Assembly: GCA_016871535.1 (NCBI GenBank)
Contig: VHCZ01000031.1
Span: 1-38,202, forward strand
Source: Verrucomicrobiota bacterium
Lineage (GTDB): Bacteria > Verrucomicrobiota > Verrucomicrobiia > Limisphaerales > SIBE01
Length of the DNA: 38,202 nt
Direction of reading: 5' to 3'
Shown: positions 8,238 to 16,191 of the stretch, piece by piece
How positions within the stretch are numbered: position 1 is the stretch's first letter
Layout of the letters: every line of letters starts with the position of its first letter
The notes under the pieces: generated by a model
Databases searched by the model: none
What the model was told of the DNA's origin: nothing
What the model saw: the letters and a program-made list of their open reading frames with translations, nothing else
Translations under genes and position numbers: made by a program

Positions 8238-10823
8238 TCAGCGCTGCGCGGCGTCCCGTTCTTCTTTCTGCCACCCCGCCACTTGATCCGGGGAGGCGGC
8301 TTCCCACACCTTCGCTGTCTGATCGTCGCTGCCGGTGACAATCCGCCGACCGTCCGATGAAAAGGCTACTGAAGTGATGAAAGCGGCGTGCCCTTTGAAG
8401 GTAAGCAGTTCTCTGCCACTGACCACGTCCCAGAGCTTGGCCGTCTGATCCCAACTGCCTGTGAGGATTCGCCGGCCGTCCGGCGAGAAGGCCGCTGAAC
8501 TAATCAACCTCTTGTGTCCTTTGAGCTCGATCACTTCTTTGCCACCAGACGCGTCGCACACCGTTGCCACTAGCACGTCGCCGGCAATAACGATCCGTCG
8601 GCCGTCCGGCGAGAAAGCCACAGAGAATATCTGTGAGTTACGCCCATTGAGGCCGAACAATTCCCTACCGCTTACTGCATCCCAAACTTTGGCCCCATGT
8701 TCAATGCTCCCCGTGACGATCCGTTCGCCGTCGGAAGAAAAAGCTACGGACATGATGTTATCGGTGTGCCCCTTGAGCGTCATTAGTTCCGTCATGCTCG
8801 TCACATCCCACACCTTGGCGAGCCGATCGGAACCAGAAGAAACAACCCGCTGGCCGTCCGGCGAAAAACAGACTGAGCTAATCGTAGAAAGGTGGTCGCA
8901 CCTCACCGCCTCCTTGCCTGTGGCGACTTCCGAAAATAACAAGCCCAAACCGCCGGTAATGACGCGTTTGCCGTCCGGAGAAATAGCCACGGCATTAATG
9001 GGTCCGCCCAGCCCTTGAAGAAGGGTAAGTAGATCCTTCCCGCTGGATGTGTCTTAAACCTTGGCCGTACCATCCTCACTGGCAGTGACAATCCGGTGGC
9101 CATCCGGCGAAAAGAGCACAGACGTGATTTGACCGCTGTGCCCATTAACCGTGAGCAGTTCCCTGCCGCTGGATGTCTCCCACAACTTCGCGGTCCTATC
9201 CCAACTGCCTGTCAGAATGCGTTGCCCGTCTACCGAAAAGGCTACAGATGAGATCGGATTCGTGTGGCCCTTTAGCGTGACCAAATCTTTGCCTGCAGTT
9301 GCATCCCATACTTTGGCTGTCTGATCATCACTGCCCATCACAATCCGCTTGCCGTCTGGAGAGATGGCGACAGAGAAGATCTTACTTAAGTGCCCACGAA
9401 GCGTCTTAAGCTCTAGATGCGTTTGGCGCTGCCAGTAGAACCACTCAAATCCTCTGTCTGGGTACGCCGCTGTCTCCTCCAACAACTGCCGAACACGGCC
9501 GACATTGTTCTGTTCCCACGCCAACTGCGCCGGGTTCATGTTCGCCACGTAAAGATTTCGCTGCGCTTCCTTGCGCAAACGCTCGGAGCGAAAATAAAGA
9601 CCGGTCATTCCGACGGCTCCGATCAGCAAAGCCGCCCCCACTGCGGTTGCGCCAGCGAAGGCGACTTGGTTTCGTCGCACCATCTTCCGAAATCGATACG
9701 CCGCACTGAGCGGACGGGCCGTGATCGGTTCCAGGTTCAAGTACCGCCGAAGATCCGCTTCCAGGCCGCTGGCCGTGTCGTAGCGCCGCGTGCGGTCCTT
9801 CTCCAAACACTTCATCGCAATCCAGTCCAGGTCGCCGCGCAGCAATCGGCCAAGTGCGGCGGCTTCCATACTGCGGTTGCGGGCGATGGTCGTGCGTTGA
9901 TCGTTGTCCATCGTGGTGAGTCGCGTGGAGGGCCGTTCCGGTTCCTCCTGCGCGATGATCCGCTGAATCTCGGCAAAGCCGGCGCTGCGCAGGCGTTTCT
10001 CCGGAAAAGGCGTTGTTCCGGTCAGCAATTCGTAGAGCAGCACGCCCAACGAGTAAATGTCGCTCCGGGTATCGACATCGAGTTTGCTCATCTCGGCTTG
10101 TTCGGGGCTCATGTAAGCCGGCGTGCCGATCATCTGGCCGAGGTTGGTGAACAGCGTTTTCTCGGTGAGCTTCTGGTGCGTGGCCTTGGCGATGCCGAAG
10201 TCGATCACCATCGGCACGGGCTGGCCGTCCCGCAGCGTGACCAGCACGTTGGAAGGTTTGAGATCGCGATGGATGATCCCTTTCTGGTGCGCGTGCTCAA
10301 TGGCCTGACAAACGGGGAGGAAGAGTTCGAGGCGCTGCCGAGCGTTGAGATGATTCTTGTCGCAATATTCGGTGATGGGCACGCCGCGAACTAACTCCAT
10401 CACGAAGTAGGGCCGACCGGCGGATCAACGCGGTGCACCCTCACCCCCAACCCCGGATGGGAGAGGGCCTGCCTGCGCCGCAGTCGCGGCAGGCAGGTGG
10501 TCGGAGACCGGGTGAGGGCTCTCGGTCGCGCCGGCGTCGAACACCTTGGCGATGTTCGGATGGTCCATGAGCGCGAGCGCCTGGCGTTCGGCCTCGAACC
10601 GGGCGATGACACTCCGCGTGTCCATGCCGAGCTTGATGATCTTCAACGCCACCTGGCGCCAGACCGGTTGCTCTTGCTCGGCCAGATAGACCACGCCCAT
10701 GCCGCCTTCGCCGAGTTTTTCAAGAAGTTTGTACGGGCCGATGCGATCGCCGGGCTTTTCGGAGAGGTCGAAGACAGTTGCTCCTTGGGTATTGGCCTCT
10801 TCGCGATTGGGCTGAGCGCTCAT
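8238..10823 (-). pseudogene. Serine/threonine kinase with WD40 repeats, broken by two in-frame stops
   Basis: One continuous reading frame of 862 codons that would encode a Hanks-type kinase, one transmembrane helix (AGATAVGAALLIGAVGMTGL) and about nine WD40 repeats (SVAFSPDGRRIVTGS...TAKVWD type). The ATP loop [11 protein letters not shown] and VALKII lie near 10650-10725, HRDLKPSN near 10255-10280 and DFG near 10195. Two stops interrupt it without any frame change: TGA at 10425-10427, at the edge of an inserted repeat (10438-10518) sitting between FDAGATE and GRPYFVMEL, and TAA at 9054-9056 where every other repeat has Trp (KV-stop-D instead of KVWD). Kinase-WD40 genes of this design are common in Verrucomicrobiota and Planctomycetota. 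The otherwise clean frame suggests recent loss. Fragments 10425-10823, 9054-10403 and 8238-8990 are what an automatic caller would report. Confidence 0.85.
10438..10518. repeat. Palindromic repeat (CCCTCACCC type) inside the kinase gene
   Basis: An 81-bp element with outer arms CCCTCACCC/GGGTGAGGG and an inner hairpin (about 10470-10499, CCTGCCTGC.../GCAGGCAGG). It is in frame with the kinase but its flank supplies the TGA. It is related to the elements at 16006, 20164, 29793 and 35955. Confidence 0.8.
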
Positions 10824-10893
10824 GACGGCTGTGCCATCCTTCTCTACCAGACTGCCTGAAATGCCGCGAGAAAAACCATAAGTTTCATAAGTT

Positions 10894-10907
10894 TTGATTT
10901 ATATCAA
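10894..10907. promoter_or_regulatory. Perfect FNR/DNR-type operator (TTGAT-N4-ATCAA)
   Basis: TTGATTTATATCAA matches the FNR/ANR/DNR consensus TTGATNNNNATCAA in both half sites. It lies 71 bp upstream of the kinase pseudogene start (minus strand) and about 235 bp before a narG remnant on the plus strand, so it may be the leftover control site of a lost nar locus. FNR-type regulators respond to oxygen or nitric oxide. No fnr gene is in the window. Confidence 0.6.
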
Positions 10908-11142
10908 AGTTAGTTGCGCTGGTTGGGGTATTCGTGGGGACGATGAAGGGAAAGGCCAAAATCTTTCCGCGGATTCCGGCAGCGCGCCGCCCGATGAATC
11001 CGGCCGCCGAGCTCCGGGAGGGACGAAGCAGAGCCGGCCACACTCCGCAAAGGTCGTATTCCCGGGCAGCGACTTCACCGTTTTGACCCCCATGATCGCC
11101 GAGGCGCAACAGGCCGTTCTCGTCGAACATCCGTTGGGTCTG

Positions 11143-11277
11143 GTCTACGCCGGCGTCGTGCTGCCCGCCGCTTTCTGGTACGAGAAATACGACGTCACCT
11201 TCGGCGACAAGCACACGTTCGTGCATCCGCTCACGCCTGCGACCGATCCGCCGTGGGAAGCGAAGCACGATTGGGCA
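11143..11277 (+). pseudogene. narG: Fragment of respiratory nitrate reductase alpha subunit
   Basis: About 45 codons in one frame read VYAGVVLPAAFWYEKYDVTF, then a HTFVHPLTPATDPPWEAKHDW stretch. This matches the conserved NarG segment around VLPTATWYEKDDMNTSDMHPF and HPLSAAVDPAWE (family knowledge). Nothing NarG-like precedes or follows: residues on both sides are unrelated and the frame runs on antisense to the radical SAM gene. It is therefore a short remnant left by deletion. Its closeness to a perfect FNR-type site supports an earlier nar operon here, now replaced functionally or by chance by the NXR-type cluster 5 kb away. Confidence 0.65.
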
Positions 11278-11343
11278 CTGGCTTGTGCAGCGTCTCGTAT
11301 TCTTTGGTTTCAAATCCTCCAGGCGACCGGGGTGGCTTGCGCT

Positions 11344-13296
11344 TCAACCCCGGTACTGATGAAACATGCTGGCGAGAAGGATGATCTCCGGATGCGCCGC
11401 CGACAGTTTGGGCAGGACCACGCGGATGCGGGAACGGTAGTCCGCCAGCTTTTTCCGCAACGGCTCCAGGTCCGTGGTCCGCGTCCAATGCAGTTTGTTG
11501 AAGTCAAGCACCAGCCGGTTCCTGCTGCGGGACAGCGATTCATGGATGCGGTGCGCCAGCCCTGCGGCATCGTTGGCGGACAATGCGCCTTCCAAGCGCA
11601 GCCACACTTGTTGCTTCGCGTGCTGCAACTCTACCTGGATGGAAAAATCCGGCGAAGTGATTTTACGGTGCAGTTCTTCCCACATTTCAAACGCGCTCCA
11701 GCGCTTCTCGGGCAGGCGATAAGTGGTGCGGATCAATTTGGGATGCTGAAACCAATCCAGCTTCAAGGTCAGCGCGGACCACAAGGCCGCGCCGACGGCC
11801 ACGACGGACTTGAAGCGTTCGCCGCGCGCGGGCGGGCCCAACTCCGCGTGAATGCGCCGTTCCAAATCGCCAATCCAACGGCGCACTGCGGCGTTGGGGC
11901 CAAGCAACCGGCCCGCGAGGAACGCCGGATAGGCCCCTCGCAACTCCGCGGCGTAGTAATCGGCCTTCTGGCGCAAGACGGGATTCGGTGAGTGCCTGAG
12001 CTTTTGATAACCCAGGAGGCGCGCTTCCAAAACCCGATAGATGCTGGGCCCCAGCCGCTGAAAATCTTCATCGAAGCACCGGCGCTGAATGCCTTCGATC
12101 TGCTCCGGCGTGAGCGTCGGGTGCTTGATCATGGTGCGGAATCCGTCCGCCCGCCGGTAGAACAGGTCTTGGTCGGTCGTGTAAACGTCCTGCAAGAGAT
12201 TCTGCTTGATGATCCGCTCGTAAAACGGCGTGCCGGGCACGGGGCCGTAAATCAGAAATTGCGCCAGCGCCGGTTTAAGCTTCATCAGGCCGTCCAACTC
12301 CTGGTCCACCACGCCGGGGGTCTGGTAATCAAAGCCGACGATCATGGAGGTCAGCACCGTGATGCCGTGCTCGCGAAATTCGTTGAGAATATCCGCGATG
12401 GGCCGGCCTTGTTGTTTGGCATAGTTCGACCGCGTGCCTTCGTACCCGATCCAGAAACCGTCAATGCCCATCTCCAGGATTTCTTCCACCGTGTATTGGC
12501 TGATCGCCTTGATGCTGGAGAAGGCGAAGATCGACAGTCGCTTTCCGCCTCTGATGACACAGTCGCGAAATTCCATCGCGCGCTTTTTGTTGAGCAAGAA
12601 ATCCTCGTCCAGAATCAGGAACACCAGATTGGGGTCAAGGTCCAGGTAACGTTCGGCAACCGCGTAAATGTCCCGGCCCGTCGGCAACAACTTGATGTGC
12701 TTGCGCGAAAAGAAATGCGACGTGCAGCAGAAATCGCAACCGTTCGGGCAACCGAGGCCGGCGAAGATCTTCCCCGTGCCCGACACTTTCCAGCCGAACA
12801 CCTTGAGCCAACTCACGATCAGCGGATGCTTGTAGGGCATGGGAATCTCCGGTTCACCCAGCAACCGCCGCAAAAACGCCACGCCTTCCTCGCGGCAGAT
12901 GTAATCGCCGTACGGTTTCAGCGCGTCGTCCTTCAACACCGTGCCGTAGCCGCCGAGGACGATCTTGCTGTGGGGCGCGTGCTTGCGGATCAGGGCGACG
13001 GTCTCCTTCATTTTGTGCATCACGGCCATGAGGAACGAGACGCCCACGTAATCGTAGCCCTTCTTGAGTTCGCGGATCAGCTCGCGCCGGGAAGGGTATT
13101 GCAGCACCACGGCTGGCGCGTCGAGGTTCTCGGCGATGTATTCGAGCCCGAAATGGATGTTGACCGTGCGCGGGCTGAAGATGCCCTGCGCGCGCAGCAC
13201 CTGCCGGTAAAGGAGTTCGTAACCGACCGATGGCGCATCGCCGTATTTCGGACCCATCGGCCGGCACACACTGGTTAAAAGAACTCGTTTGCTCAT
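11344..13296 (-). CDS. Radical SAM protein with B12-binding-like N-terminus and STAS-like C-terminus
   Basis: A 650-aa protein. Residues 1-150 look like a cobalamin-binding-type Rossmann domain (YDYVGVSFLMAVMHKM, KIVLGGYGTVL) of the kind found in B12-dependent radical SAM enzymes. Cys183-x3-Cys187-x2-Cys190 (CPNGCDFC) is the [4Fe-4S]/SAM site, followed by an Elp3/MiaB-like barrel (about 175-400, with VFLILDEDFLL, FWIGYEGTRSNY, IVGFDYQTPG, PVPGTPFYERI). The last 85 residues (VWLRLEGALSANDAAGL...LVLDFNKLHW) resemble a STAS domain, an uncommon fusion. The substrate is unknown. It points away from the cytochrome genes and overlaps no neighbour; the narG remnant lies just beyond its stop. Start ATG at 13294-13296. 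Confidence 0.85.
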   Translation of the reverse strand: MSKRVLLTSVCRPMGPKYGDAPSVGYELLYRQVLRAQGIFSPRTVNIHFGLEYIAENLDAPAVVLQYPSRRELIRELKKGYDYVGVSFLMAVMHKMKETVALIRKHAPHSKIVLGGYGTVLKDDALKPYGDYICREEGVAFLRRLLGEPEIPMPYKHPLIVSWLKVFGWKVSGTGKIFAGLGCPNGCDFCCTSHFFSRKHIKLLPTGRDIYAVAERYLDLDPNLVFLILDEDFLLNKKRAMEFRDCVIRGGKRLSIFAFSSIKAISQYTVEEILEMGIDGFWIGYEGTRSNYAKQQGRPIADILNEFREHGITVLTSMIVGFDYQTPGVVDQELDGLMKLKPALAQFLIYGPVPGTPFYERIIKQNLLQDVYTTDQDLFYRRADGFRTMIKHPTLTPEQIEGIQRRCFDEDFQRLGPSIYRVLEARLLGYQKLRHSPNPVLRQKADYYAAELRGAYPAFLAGRLLGPNAAVRRWIGDLERRIHAELGPPARGERFKSVVAVGAALWSALTLKLDWFQHPKLIRTTYRLPEKRWSAFEMWEELHRKITSPDFSIQVELQHAKQQVWLRLEGALSANDAAGLAHRIHESLSRSRNRLVLDFNKLHWTRTTDLEPLRKKLADYRSRIRVVLPKLSAAHPEIILLASMFHQYRG

Positions 13297-13464
13297 TGAA
13301 TTTCAATCGAAGCATTCGGAAACGGTTGACTCGGGATTTCCGTCATAAGCATTGAAAGGACGCCAGGGTCTGCTGGAACCACTATGATGACTCCACGAGG
13401 CGTCGTTTTGATCTGGATCAAGACTTCAGAAGAAACGGCTCTCCCGCAGTCGAACATTTCCACG

Positions 13465-13549
13465 GGTAGGGCGAGTCCGTCCCGGCGAGCCGTGCTGAAA
13501 TGTCGGGAACACGTTGGATGCGGCTCGCTGAGGACAGGCTCGCCCTACC
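13465..13549. repeat. Palindromic repeat, GGTAGGGCGAG/CTCGCCCTACC family, copy 1
   Basis: An 85-bp inverted repeat beginning GGTAGGGCGAGTCCGTCCCG and ending CTCGCCCTACC, with GGCGAGCCG and CGGCTCGCTGAGG inside. The same family occurs at 22239-22322 (inside the TorD gene) and 29181-29337. It fills most of the 292-bp gap between the radical SAM gene and the cytochrome c gene; the remainder shows nothing I recognise. Confidence 0.85.
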
Positions 13550-13588
13550 GAAGTCAAACTGAGAATTGCTGACGGCGCAAAACCGCCC

Positions 13589-13915
13589 TTACTGTCGAAA
13601 CTTCTTCACGAAAGCGATCAGCGCTTTGATCTCCTCTGCATCCAGCTTCTCTTTGAAGGCCGGCATTGTGTATCCGCCGTCTTTGGCTTTCTTGCCATCC
13701 AGGAGTTGTTTTTCCATTTCGGCATCCGATGCTTTGCTTTCCTTTAGATCTTTGGCGCCGAATTTCCGGCCCACAGGCGTTCGCCCTCGGCCATCCTTGC
13801 CATGGCAGGAAGCGCACTCCTTGTTGTACAGATAGGCGACCTCTTCCTGAGAGATCGCCGCGTTTCCAATGGCCAGGCTGCCGATTGCCGCGATGATGGA
13901 GAAGGCTCGATTCAT
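13589..13915 (-). CDS. Small periplasmic monohaem cytochrome c
   Basis: A class I cytochrome c of 108 aa from the ATG at 13913-13915 (the longer frame to 13966 would place residues before the signal peptide). Signal peptide MNRAFSIIAAIGSLAIGNAAIS, haem motif CASCH in NKECASCHGKDGRG, and a likely axial Met in YTMPAF. The C-terminal helix (EEIKALIAFVKKF) is typical. The layout GKDGRGRTPVGRKFGAKDLK matches four other small cytochromes in this window (29414, 31893, 32251, 35581), so they are paralogues. It is divergent from the NxrC-like gene, and an FNR-like palindrome lies 68 bp upstream of its start. Likely an electron shuttle. Confidence 0.9.
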   Translation of the reverse strand: MNRAFSIIAAIGSLAIGNAAISQEEVAYLYNKECASCHGKDGRGRTPVGRKFGAKDLKESKASDAEMEKQLLDGKKAKDGGYTMPAFKEKLDAEEIKALIAFVKKFRQ

Positions 13916-13983
13916 TTCGATTGAGACCAGGGTACCGGTCCAACTCAGTGCGCTCAAGCTCAGCACGGCACGGTCAAATCGCT

Positions 13984-13997
13984 TTGATTCAAGTCAA
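13984..13997. promoter_or_regulatory. FNR/DNR-like operator between divergent cytochrome genes
   Basis: TTGATTCAAGTCAA differs from TTGAT-N4-ATCAA at one base. It lies 68 bp upstream of the small cytochrome c (minus) and 228 bp upstream of the chosen start of the NxrC-like gene (plus), a suitable place to control both. The rest of the 310-bp gap (13916-14225) shows no gene. Confidence 0.5.
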
Positions 13998-14225
13998 CAG
14001 TCTCTCGATGAGGTTCTTCGCTGAACAACGAAGAACAATTTTTGCAAAGACAAACGCAATTCCGGAGTAGCAGCCAGGCCATCAAAAAATGCATGGTCGC
14101 GCCAGGTCATGAGAGCGCTGGCGCAAACGATGCAAGGCAATCGACAATCGTTCGAGTCCGAAAAGGTCCATTGTTTGATAGGCATCAAAGCTGGCGGCTT
14201 GCTTCGACGTTACCTTCCTCCACTG

Positions 14226-15797
14226 ATGAGAATTGATACGTTGCTAGTCTGCCTCGCGGTGAGCGGGGTTTCTGCGACCGCCGCCGCCGCCCAGGGGAAC
14301 CGCTCCCCGGCGCCGGCCAACGGCGCTGATTTGAATCCGACACTCCGGTCTGGCCAGGCGGTTTACGACCAGCATTGCGCGGCTTGCCACAACGCGAACG
14401 GCGATGGCCACGGGCCGGCCGCGGCCTGGCTCTTCCCCAAGCCCCGGAATTTCAGCGCCGGTCTGTTCAAAATTCAATCGACACCGGCTGGCTCCCTTCC
14501 ATCCGATGAAGACCTCTACGAAAGCATTACCCGCGGACTCGGAGGAAGCTCGATGCCCGGCTTCACGTATCTCAGCGAGAAAGAGCGCCGGGATGTCGTG
14601 CAGTATGTGAAGCACCTCACGGCTGAGATTGGGCCGGACGGCAAGCGAATCAACAAATTCGAGCAAGCCAAAGCGCAAGATCAAATTGCGCCGTCGATTC
14701 CAGTGCCGCCCGAGCCGCCGCTGACCTTGGATTCGATTACGCGGGGTCAAGAGTTCTTCACGCGTTTGCAGTGCGCCGCCTGTCACGGGGAAACCGGCGC
14801 CGGAGACGGGCCGTCGGCCCCCACATTGAAGGATCGCGAAGGCATCCCGGTCATCCCTCGGGACTTCAACACCGGAGCCTTTCGCGGCGGGGCCGCGGGG
14901 CGCGACCTTTATTTGCGCATCGCCGTCGGGCTGGCGGGCACGCCGATGCTCGGATTCCCGGACGACGTGCTCAAACCGGACGAGCGCTGGGATCTCGTTC
15001 ATTACGTTCAGTCGCTGCGCCGGAAAGACATGGAGGTAAACGACATTCTGGCGCCGGAGAACGGGTTGATCAAGGTGTCGAAATCGAGGAAGGCGTTGCC
15101 GCTCGATCCAACCCACCCGGATTGGGAACGAGTCGAGGCGGCGCGTGTGCCGTTGAATCCGCTCTGGCCCGAACCCGACCCGATCCCCGCCGTAGCCGTC
15201 CGCACGCTCCACGACGGCAAGCAAATCGCCATCTTGCTCCAGTGGCGGGATGCGATTGCCAATGGCGCGCCAGTGCGCGTGCAGGACTTCCAAGATGCCG
15301 CCGCGCTGCAATTCTCGCTGAACGGGACAACGCCATTTCTCGGAATGGGCGACCCGAAAAATCCAGTCAACGTCTGGCAATGGAAAGCCGGCTGGCAGGC
15401 GGAAATCGACGGCCAACGCGAAGACGTCCACACCGAATACGCCTCGATGCACGTCGATGTCTATCCAGAAACCACGGCGCTTTACCGCACCGCCGAAGCC
15501 GCGGGAAACCTTCTCGCCCGCATTCATTCTTCGCCCATTGAAGATGCCACCGCATGGGGCTTCGGGACCATGAAATCTCAATCGCTCAAAGGCCAAAACG
15601 TCCGGGGCAAAGGCGTGTGGCGTGACGGATTCTGGAACGTGCTCTGCGTCCGCGAACTGAAGTCCAAAGAGGCGGAGGACGTGAAATTCACGCCGGGCAA
15701 ACCCGTGCCCGTCGCGTTCGCCATCTGGAATGGCCAGCAGCGCGACCGGAACGGGCGGAAGGTGATCAGCAACTGGTTCCAACTCGTTCTGGAATGA
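14226..15797 (+). CDS. Dihaem cytochrome c fused to ethylbenzene-dehydrogenase-gamma-like haem b domain (NxrC-like)
   Basis: A 523-aa exported protein (signal peptide MRIDTLLVCLAVSGVSATAAAA). Two cytochrome c domains follow, with CAACH at 51-55 (QHCAACHNANGDGHGP) and CAACH at 183-187 (QCAACHGETGAGDGP). From about 320 to the end is a domain of the ethylbenzene dehydrogenase gamma/NxrC type, with the signature FLGMGDPKNPVNVWQWKAG; Met374 is the candidate haem b ligand. In type II DMSO-reductase-family enzymes this subunit takes electrons to or from the beta subunit. Here it is fused to two c haems, so it could pass electrons directly to soluble or outer-membrane cytochromes. It is the first gene before the molybdopterin subunit. 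The ATG at 14226 was chosen because it starts a clean signal peptide. Confidence 0.88.
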   Translation: MRIDTLLVCLAVSGVSATAAAAQGNRSPAPANGADLNPTLRSGQAVYDQHCAACHNANGDGHGPAAAWLFPKPRNFSAGLFKIQSTPAGSLPSDEDLYESITRGLGGSSMPGFTYLSEKERRDVVQYVKHLTAEIGPDGKRINKFEQAKAQDQIAPSIPVPPEPPLTLDSITRGQEFFTRLQCAACHGETGAGDGPSAPTLKDREGIPVIPRDFNTGAFRGGAAGRDLYLRIAVGLAGTPMLGFPDDVLKPDERWDLVHYVQSLRRKDMEVNDILAPENGLIKVSKSRKALPLDPTHPDWERVEAARVPLNPLWPEPDPIPAVAVRTLHDGKQIAILLQWRDAIANGAPVRVQDFQDAAALQFSLNGTTPFLGMGDPKNPVNVWQWKAGWQAEIDGQREDVHTEYASMHVDVYPETTALYRTAEAAGNLLARIHSSPIEDATAWGFGTMKSQSLKGQNVRGKGVWRDGFWNVLCVRELKSKEAEDVKFTPGKPVPVAFAIWNGQQRDRNGRKVISNWFQLVLE

Positions 15798-16191
15798 CGA
15801 AGGCCGAGATCTGAATGACCAAGCCCGAAATCCGAATGACGAAGGAATTCCGAATGCCTCAATCTGAAATCAGCCCGGTGCCAACGAGGTATGGCCCTTC
15901 GGGATTTGGATTTAGTCGTTCTTTCGTCATTCGTCGTTGGACATTAATTCAGTCGCTGGGGCCGTGGGCGATCATGAAAGCAACCGGACGGTGTCCGCTC
16001 CATTTCCCCTCACCCTGGCCGTCTCCCCAAGGAGAGGGAATCACGGTTCGCACCGCGGGCCAACCGCGACGCGGCATTGGCGCCCAGCGCGGAACCCACT
16101 CCCTCTCCCCAAGGGAGAGGAACGGGGTGCGGGGGAAGGTGACGATCGAACCACCGGCGCGGCTCCACTGAAAACAGCGAAGAACCACGTT
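15798..16191. repeat. Repeat-filled gap between the NxrC-like gene and the alpha subunit
   Basis: 394 bp without a gene. The first half (about 15811-15945) is an imperfect long palindrome with GAATGACCAAGCCCGAAAT and GAATGACGAAGGAATTCCG on one side and GTCGTTCTTTCGTCATTCG on the other. The second half (16006-16140) is a CCCCTCACCCTGGCC...GGAGAGGAACGGGGTG element with paired CTCTCCCC/GGGAGAGG blocks. Neither looks like a terminator with a T tract, so read-through into the alpha subunit is possible. Confidence 0.75.

Noticed and set aside
10425-10427. TGA in the kinase read as a recoded amino acid or selenocysteine
   Set aside because: TGA is a normal stop for hsdM, hsdR, the radical SAM gene and others here, the codon lies at an insertion edge, and a second TAA stop exists downstream.
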